Positions 1 through 5,607 of a stretch of 5,607 bases of DNA are shown piece after piece (position 1 is the stretch's first letter; each line of letters opens with the position of its first letter). The stretch comes from Thermoflexales bacterium (GTDB lineage Bacteria; Chloroflexota; Anaerolineae; S140-20). A program made the translations under genes and the position numbers. The stretch covers positions 1 through 5,607 of the forward strand of contig WFUY01000559.1 in the NCBI GenBank assembly GCA_015484715.1, read 5' to 3'. The notes beneath the pieces were generated by a model. It ran no database searches. It worked only from the letters and a program-made list of their open reading frames with translations, and was not told where the DNA came from.

Positions 1-3
1 GAA

Positions 4-855
4 CTAAGACCGGGGGCCGGCTGACATCGGGGCGGGTGGGTGAAAGGTCTCCACCCGCAATCGGCTGAAGAGCGTGGTAGCGTTGCGGGTCGTCTGGGAG
101 GCCACCGTCTCCGGGGATACTCCCCGCACCTCAGCAATCTGCCGGACGACGAACCGGACGTGGGCCGGCTCGTTGCGCCGCCCCCGATAGGGGTGGGGCG
201 TCAGGAACGGCGCATCGGTCTCGACCAGCAACCGCGCCATCGGGACGGTCGCCACCACCCGGCGCAACCCTTCCGCCTTCTTGAAGGTCACCGGCCCGGT
301 GATGCCGATGTAGAACCCCATCTCCACGGCCCGACGGGCCATCGCTTCGTCTCCCGAGAAGGAGTGCAGCACCCCCCGTCGTCCTTCCCCTCCCCGGACC
401 CACGCCTCCAGCAGGGTGAGGACGGCATCGTGGGCCTCCCGATCGTGGATGATGACGGGGAGGTCCAGGTCGGCCGCCAGGTCCAGTTGGGCCTGGAAAG
501 CCCGGTGCTGCTCCTCCGGCGTGGCGCAGCGCCAGCCCCGGTCGGGCACGCGGGGCCAGTAATCGTCCAGGCCGATCTCGCCGATGGCGACGACCTTGGG
601 ATGGGCGGCCAGCCGGCGCAGTTCGGCCAGCGCCTCGTCGTCCAGCAGGTGGGCCGAGGTGGGGTGGATGCCCACGGCGGCGTAAACGTGGGGGTAGCGC
701 TCGGCCAGGGCGACGGCGGCCCGGCTGCTCTCCAAATCGGTGCCGGGGTTGATGATGGCCACCAGGCCGGCCTCGACCGCTCGGGCGACGACGGCCTCCC
801 GATCCCCGTCAAAGGCTCGAAAGTCCAAGTGGGCGTGGGTATCCACGATCTCCAT
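4..855 (-). CDS. tatD: TatD-family metal-dependent hydrolase (putative deoxyribonuclease)
   Basis: Complete 283-residue protein, a usual TatD length (about 255-285). The family forms a TIM-barrel amidohydrolase fold with a two-metal centre; characterised members are cytoplasmic 3'-5' DNases linked to DNA repair or DNA turnover. Visible metal and active-site motifs in order: DTHAHLD with H7 and H9; GIHP with H64; AIGEIGLD with E93; PVIIHDREA with H137; LHSFSG with H164; VETDAPFLTP with D214; then the family's PYRGRRNEP segment near 223-230. All expected ligands are present, so it should be active. The ATG lies 5 bases after the stop of the PIN gene. There is only a weak GAGGTG about 11 bases upstream, so translational coupling is likely. 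The stop is TAG at 4-6. About 10 residues at the C-terminus are a Pro/Ala/Ser tail outside the fold. Family assignment is secure; the physiological substrate is not known from sequence. Confidence 0.95.
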   Translation of the reverse strand: MEIVDTHAHLDFRAFDGDREAVVARAVEAGLVAIINPGTDLESSRAAVALAERYPHVYAAVGIHPTSAHLLDDEALAELRRLAAHPKVVAIGEIGLDDYWPRVPDRGWRCATPEEQHRAFQAQLDLAADLDLPVIIHDREAHDAVLTLLEAWVRGGEGRRGVLHSFSGDEAMARRAVEMGFYIGITGPVTFKKAEGLRRVVATVPMARLLVETDAPFLTPHPYRGRRNEPAHVRFVVRQIAEVRGVSPETVASQTTRNATTLFSRLRVETFHPPAPMSAGPRS

Positions 856-860
856 AGCCG

Positions 861-1346
861 CTACAGCACCTCGTTGGCTTCTTCAGCGTCGTAGACGTGA
901 AGCCCCTTCCTCTCCAAAAAAGGCGCATTTTCTAACAGCACTGTGTCTTCAGAGACCAGAACCTTGTCCGGCGTGGCCAATGCCGTGGCGATGAACCGCC
1001 GATCGTGCTTGTCCAGGTTTTGGCTTCGCACCATCTGGTCCATCCAGTCCGGGTTCTTGGGATCGAAGGCGCGAACCTTGCCCGGCATCCTGGTAGCCAT
1101 CTGGCGAAAGGCATAGTGCCCAAAAGAACCGAGGGGAATCTGGCGCTGGTACTCCTCGACGATCAGCCCTCCCGCGTCCACTGCCAGACCATATTCGTCG
1201 CAGTACTCCATCAGGCGATGCAGGAAATCCACAGCTTCTCCACCTTTGGCAAGGTAGTCCCGCTCCCGCCGACCGTGATCCCCGGCCTCCTGATAGCCCG
1301 TGAAGCAGAAGATGTTTGTGTCTACGACGATCCACCGTCGGCCCAT
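861..1346 (-). CDS. PIN-domain protein (putative ribonuclease)
   Basis: 161-residue protein with a PIN-type nuclease pattern. It starts with a beta strand ending in the first acid (IVVDTN, D9), has acids in the middle (E64/E65 in LIVEEYQ), then KHDRRFIATAL with D115, and LVSEDTVLLE with D134. Four acidic positions at these relative places are what a Mg2+-dependent PIN active site needs. PIN proteins are mostly RNases, including VapC-type toxins and nucleases paired with ATPases. No VapB-like antitoxin lies next to it. At 161 residues it is longer than a typical VapC (about 130), and it has an unusual insertion around residues 15-45 (GYQEAGDHGRRERD onward). The ATG is 9 bases after the TAG of the ATPase fragment and in the same frame; an AGGA overlapping that TAG, with 7-base spacing, is the likely ribosome site. 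Sampled GC is lower (about 48-60%) than in tatD. The exact role is unknown. Confidence 0.8.
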   Translation of the reverse strand: MGRRWIVVDTNIFCFTGYQEAGDHGRRERDYLAKGGEAVDFLHRLMEYCDEYGLAVDAGGLIVEEYQRQIPLGSFGHYAFRQMATRMPGKVRAFDPKNPDWMDQMVRSQNLDKHDRRFIATALATPDKVLVSEDTVLLENAPFLERKGLHVYDAEEANEVL

Positions 1347-1355
1347 TGTCCCATC

Positions 1356-1520
1356 CTAGCGATGCCGTTCCAGGATGGCCCGTGTCAGGAGGATGGCGCT
1401 CTTCCCCGTGCTGTTGGCTCCCAACAGCACGGTCAGCGGCGCAAGTTCGATGTGCGCCTGCTCAAAGGCCAGAAAGTGTTTGAGAGCCATCGAAGTCAAC
1501 CGGGGCTTGCGAGCAGCCAT
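1356..1520 (-). pseudogene. Truncated AAA/ABC-type ATPase, N-terminus with Walker A only
   Basis: This 54-codon reading frame runs from ATG at 1520 to TAG at 1356-1358. Residues 11-33 (MALKHFLAFEQAHIELAPLT then VLL) resemble the first two strands of SMC/RecF/OLD-like ATPases. They are followed by a perfect P-loop, GANSTGKSAILL, at residues 34-45. The protein then stops at ERHR. Everything else an ATPase needs (Q-loop, signature, Walker B, switch His) is missing, so it cannot be a working ATPase. Yet it keeps a strong GGAGG with 5-base spacing before its ATG. Most likely it is the remnant of a full ATPase gene after a deletion, formerly paired with the PIN gene 9 bases downstream. A translated small protein, or a leader that couples translation of the PIN gene, is possible. 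Typed as pseudogene because the domain is broken, although the frame itself is open. Confidence 0.6.
1406..1432. repeat. Perfect 12-bp inverted repeat (hairpin) over the Walker A codons
   Basis: The left arm (1406-1417) and right arm (1421-1432) are exact reverse complements around a 3-base loop (1418-1420). The arm is CCGTGCTGTTGG. It lies inside the truncated ATPase frame and covers the codons for TVLLGANSTG. There is no T-run after it on either strand, so it is not a standard intrinsic terminator. It could form a stable hairpin in the mRNA, or be a by-product of the coding sequence. Confidence 0.75.
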
Positions 1521-1525
1521 TGGGT

Positions 1526-1530
1526 CCTCC
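1526..1530 (-). promoter_or_regulatory. Shine-Dalgarno GGAGG for the truncated ATPase frame
   Basis: GGAGG lies 5 bases before the ATG at 1520. This is good spacing and supports the idea that the 54-codon ATPase fragment is still translated and that 1520 is the original start of the gene. It lies in the 52-base gap (1521-1572) after the phosphohexomutase stop, which holds nothing else I can identify. Confidence 0.6.
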
Positions 1531-1572
1531 ACACCTCTGGGCTGATGACCGTAAGTGCTGTTCCTCTGCCCC

Positions 1573-2991
1573 TTACGCCAGCCCTGCGATCTTCAATCCC
1601 TCTTGCAGGACGATGGGCACGCGCTCCTTGGAGGTGGTCTCGGTGTAGACCCGGATAATGGGCTCGGTGCCGGAGAAGCGGATGAGGAGCCAACTCCCAT
1701 CGGCCATGTAGAACTTGTGCCCGTCGGTGGTGTCTACGCGCACGACGGGGGAGCCGGCGATCTGGCTTGGCTGGGCCTTCGCCACCCGCTCCCGGATCGC
1801 CTCCCGCCGATCCTGGGGGAAGTCGGAGTCCACCCGTCCGTAGTGGTGCGGCCCCACCAGGTTGTAGAGGTGCTCGACGAGCTGGGAGGGCGTCTTGTCC
1901 ATCTGGACCATCATATCCAGCAGGAAGAGGCCAGCCAGGATGCCATCCCGCTCCGGGATGTGGCCCCGGAAGGCGTACCCGCCGCTCTCCTCCCCCCCGA
2001 TCATCGCGTCGGTCTCCAGCATCTTGGGAGCGACGTACTTGAACCCCACGCCGACCTCGTAGACGGGGACGCCGTACATCTCTCCCAGCTTGTTCAGCAT
2101 CGAGGAGGTGGAGACGGTCTTGACGATGGGGCCGCGCCAACCCCGCACCTCCAGGGCGTAAAGGGTGAGCAGGCTGTACATCTGGAGCTGGTCAATGAAG
2201 GCCCCGTGCTCATCGGCAGCTCCCAACCGATCGGCATCCCCGTCGGTAGCAATCCCCACGTTGGCGCCCACCTCCTTCACCCGGCTCAGGAGGCCGTTCA
2301 CGTTGGGTGGGATGGGCTCGGGGCGATGCATCTCGGGGAAGATGGGGTTGCGGATGTTGTGGATCTCCAGGACGCGGGTCGCGCCCCCCTCCAGCAGGCG
2401 GGGGAACCAGCCGGCCCCGTTGCCCCACATCGGGTCCACGACGATGGCGAAGCCAGCGGCCTTGATGGGCTCCAGGTCAATCAGGTCCCCCAGGTGCTCC
2501 AGGTAGGTAGGGGCCGGGTCGAAGCGTTCCACCAGCCCCTTCCGCTCCGCCTCCTCCAGGTCCATCCGCCGCACGCCGGCGACATCGGGAATGCGGGCCT
2601 CGATCTCCTTCAGGCCGGCCGGGTCAATGGCCCCGCCGTGGGGGTCGCGCACTTTGAAGCCGTTGTCCATCGGGGGGTTGTGGCTGGCGGTGATGTTGAC
2701 GGCCCCGCCGGCCCCGTGGGCCACGACGCTGTAGCTGATGACGGGGGTGGGCGTCGCCCCTTGGGTCAGCCAGACGTGGATGCCGTTGGCGGCCAGGACC
2801 TCGGCCACGGCGGCGGCGAAGTGCTCCGAGGCGAACCGCTTGTCGTACCCCACGACGACCCCCCGCTCGGCCAGCCCTTTGTCCCGCAGGTAGAAGGCGA
2901 ATCCCTGAGCGCAACGGCGCACGTTGTCGAAGGTGTAGTTATCGGCGATCCGTCCTCGCCAGCCATCGGTGCCAAAACGGATGGTGTTCAT
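1573..2991 (-). CDS. Phosphoglucomutase/phosphomannomutase-family enzyme
   Basis: Alpha-D-phosphohexomutase, 472 residues from the ATG, a normal length. It moves phosphate between C1 and C6 of a hexose through a phosphoserine and a bisphosphate intermediate, in the cytoplasm. All four signature regions are present (numbered from the ATG): N-terminal FGTDGWRG at 6-13; catalytic TASHNP at 101-106 with phosphoserine S103; metal loop DGDADR at 250-255; sugar-specificity loop GGEESGG at 332-338; and phosphate-binding RFSGTEP at 438-444. The GEESGG loop is common in phosphoglucomutase-like bacterial and archaeal members, whereas its place beside gmd and rmd suggests mannose-6-phosphate to mannose-1-phosphate; sequence alone does not decide. 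GlmM is less likely, given the specificity loop. The start could be the GTG at 2994 or the adjacent ATG at 2991; both lie behind GGAGG at 3001-3005 (6 or 9 bases). The gap to the gmd stop is 16 bases. Stop is TAA. Confidence 0.93.
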   Translation of the reverse strand: MNTIRFGTDGWRGRIADNYTFDNVRRCAQGFAFYLRDKGLAERGVVVGYDKRFASEHFAAAVAEVLAANGIHVWLTQGATPTPVISYSVVAHGAGGAVNITASHNPPMDNGFKVRDPHGGAIDPAGLKEIEARIPDVAGVRRMDLEEAERKGLVERFDPAPTYLEHLGDLIDLEPIKAAGFAIVVDPMWGNGAGWFPRLLEGGATRVLEIHNIRNPIFPEMHRPEPIPPNVNGLLSRVKEVGANVGIATDGDADRLGAADEHGAFIDQLQMYSLLTLYALEVRGWRGPIVKTVSTSSMLNKLGEMYGVPVYEVGVGFKYVAPKMLETDAMIGGEESGGYAFRGHIPERDGILAGLFLLDMMVQMDKTPSQLVEHLYNLVGPHHYGRVDSDFPQDRREAIRERVAKAQPSQIAGSPVVRVDTTDGHKFYMADGSWLLIRFSGTEPIIRVYTETTSKERVPIVLQEGLKIAGLA

Positions 2992-3000
2992 CACAGGTGC

Positions 3001-3005
3001 CCTCC
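3001..3005 (-). promoter_or_regulatory. Shine-Dalgarno GGAGG before the phosphohexomutase start
   Basis: This site serves two adjacent possible start codons, GTG at 2994 (spacing 6) and ATG at 2991 (spacing 9). ATG is preferred as the stronger initiator, and the family's conserved FGTDGWRG begins five residues after it, but the choice changes the protein by only one residue. Confidence 0.6.
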
Positions 3006-3007
3006 TT

Positions 3008-5607
<2,600 letters not shown>

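Noticed and set aside
40..894. A 284-codon open frame on the plus strand
   Set aside because: Antisense of tatD; composition biased to Gly, His, Asp and Val without motifs, and the TatD reading has all its metal ligands.
861..1346. VapC toxin of a VapBC pair
   Set aside because: There is no small DNA-binding antitoxin frame upstream; the upstream partner is an ATPase fragment, and the protein is longer than usual VapC.
1406..1432. Hairpin as a rho-independent terminator
   Set aside because: No run of T follows the stem on either strand, and it is inside a reading frame with coupled genes downstream.
1005..1658. A 217-codon plus-strand frame across the PIN gene and ATPase fragment
   Set aside because: It crosses the boundaries of three minus-strand frames, has no convincing ribosome site or family motif, and opposes the direction of every other gene.

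Overview
The window is one continuous, tightly packed gene block read entirely on the minus strand, so transcription runs from position 5607 towards position 1. GC content is high: hand counts of sampled 60-base lines give about 63-70% in the housekeeping genes. The protein style (a high-GC TatD, a GGEESGG-type phosphohexomutase, a Gmd/Rmd sugar pair) suggests a high-GC bacterium, perhaps of the Chloroflexota. That assignment is an impression from protein style and was not tested.

In order of transcription the block holds: the C-terminal end of an Rmd-type GDP-4-keto-6-deoxymannose reductase (5301-5607, cut by the window edge); gmd, GDP-mannose 4,6-dehydratase (3008-5299), whose reading frame carries a 439-residue intein (3614-4930); a phosphoglucomutase/phosphomannomutase-family enzyme (1573-2991); a 54-residue reading frame that is only the N-terminus and Walker A loop of an AAA/ABC-type ATPase (1356-1520); a PIN-domain putative nuclease (861-1346); and a TatD-family metal-dependent hydrolase (4-855). 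Gaps between genes are 1, 16, 52, 9 and 5 bases, so a single transcript is likely. No stretch longer than 52 bases lacks a gene, and I see no promoter or intrinsic terminator.

The first three genes form a nucleotide-sugar module. A phosphohexomutase could supply mannose-1-phosphate (or glucose-1-phosphate), Gmd makes GDP-4-keto-6-deoxy-D-mannose, and the reductase gives a GDP-6-deoxyhexose, probably GDP-D-rhamnose, for surface glycans. No mannose-1-phosphate guanylyltransferase is in view.

The most notable element is the intein in Gmd. It splits the active-site Ser-Ser-Glu motif (ASS|SEMFG), so the unspliced protein should be inactive. Removing it in silico restores a 324-residue Gmd with the family's exact Ser/Thr-to-Tyr-to-Lys spacing. 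The intein has both splicing blocks and a LAGLIDADG endonuclease region, but the second LAGLIDADG motif and the block F histidine are atypical. The second point of interest is a small, lower-GC insert between the mutase gene and tatD: a truncated ATPase and a PIN protein in the same frame, separated by one UAG codon. It looks like the remains of an ATPase-nuclease module.
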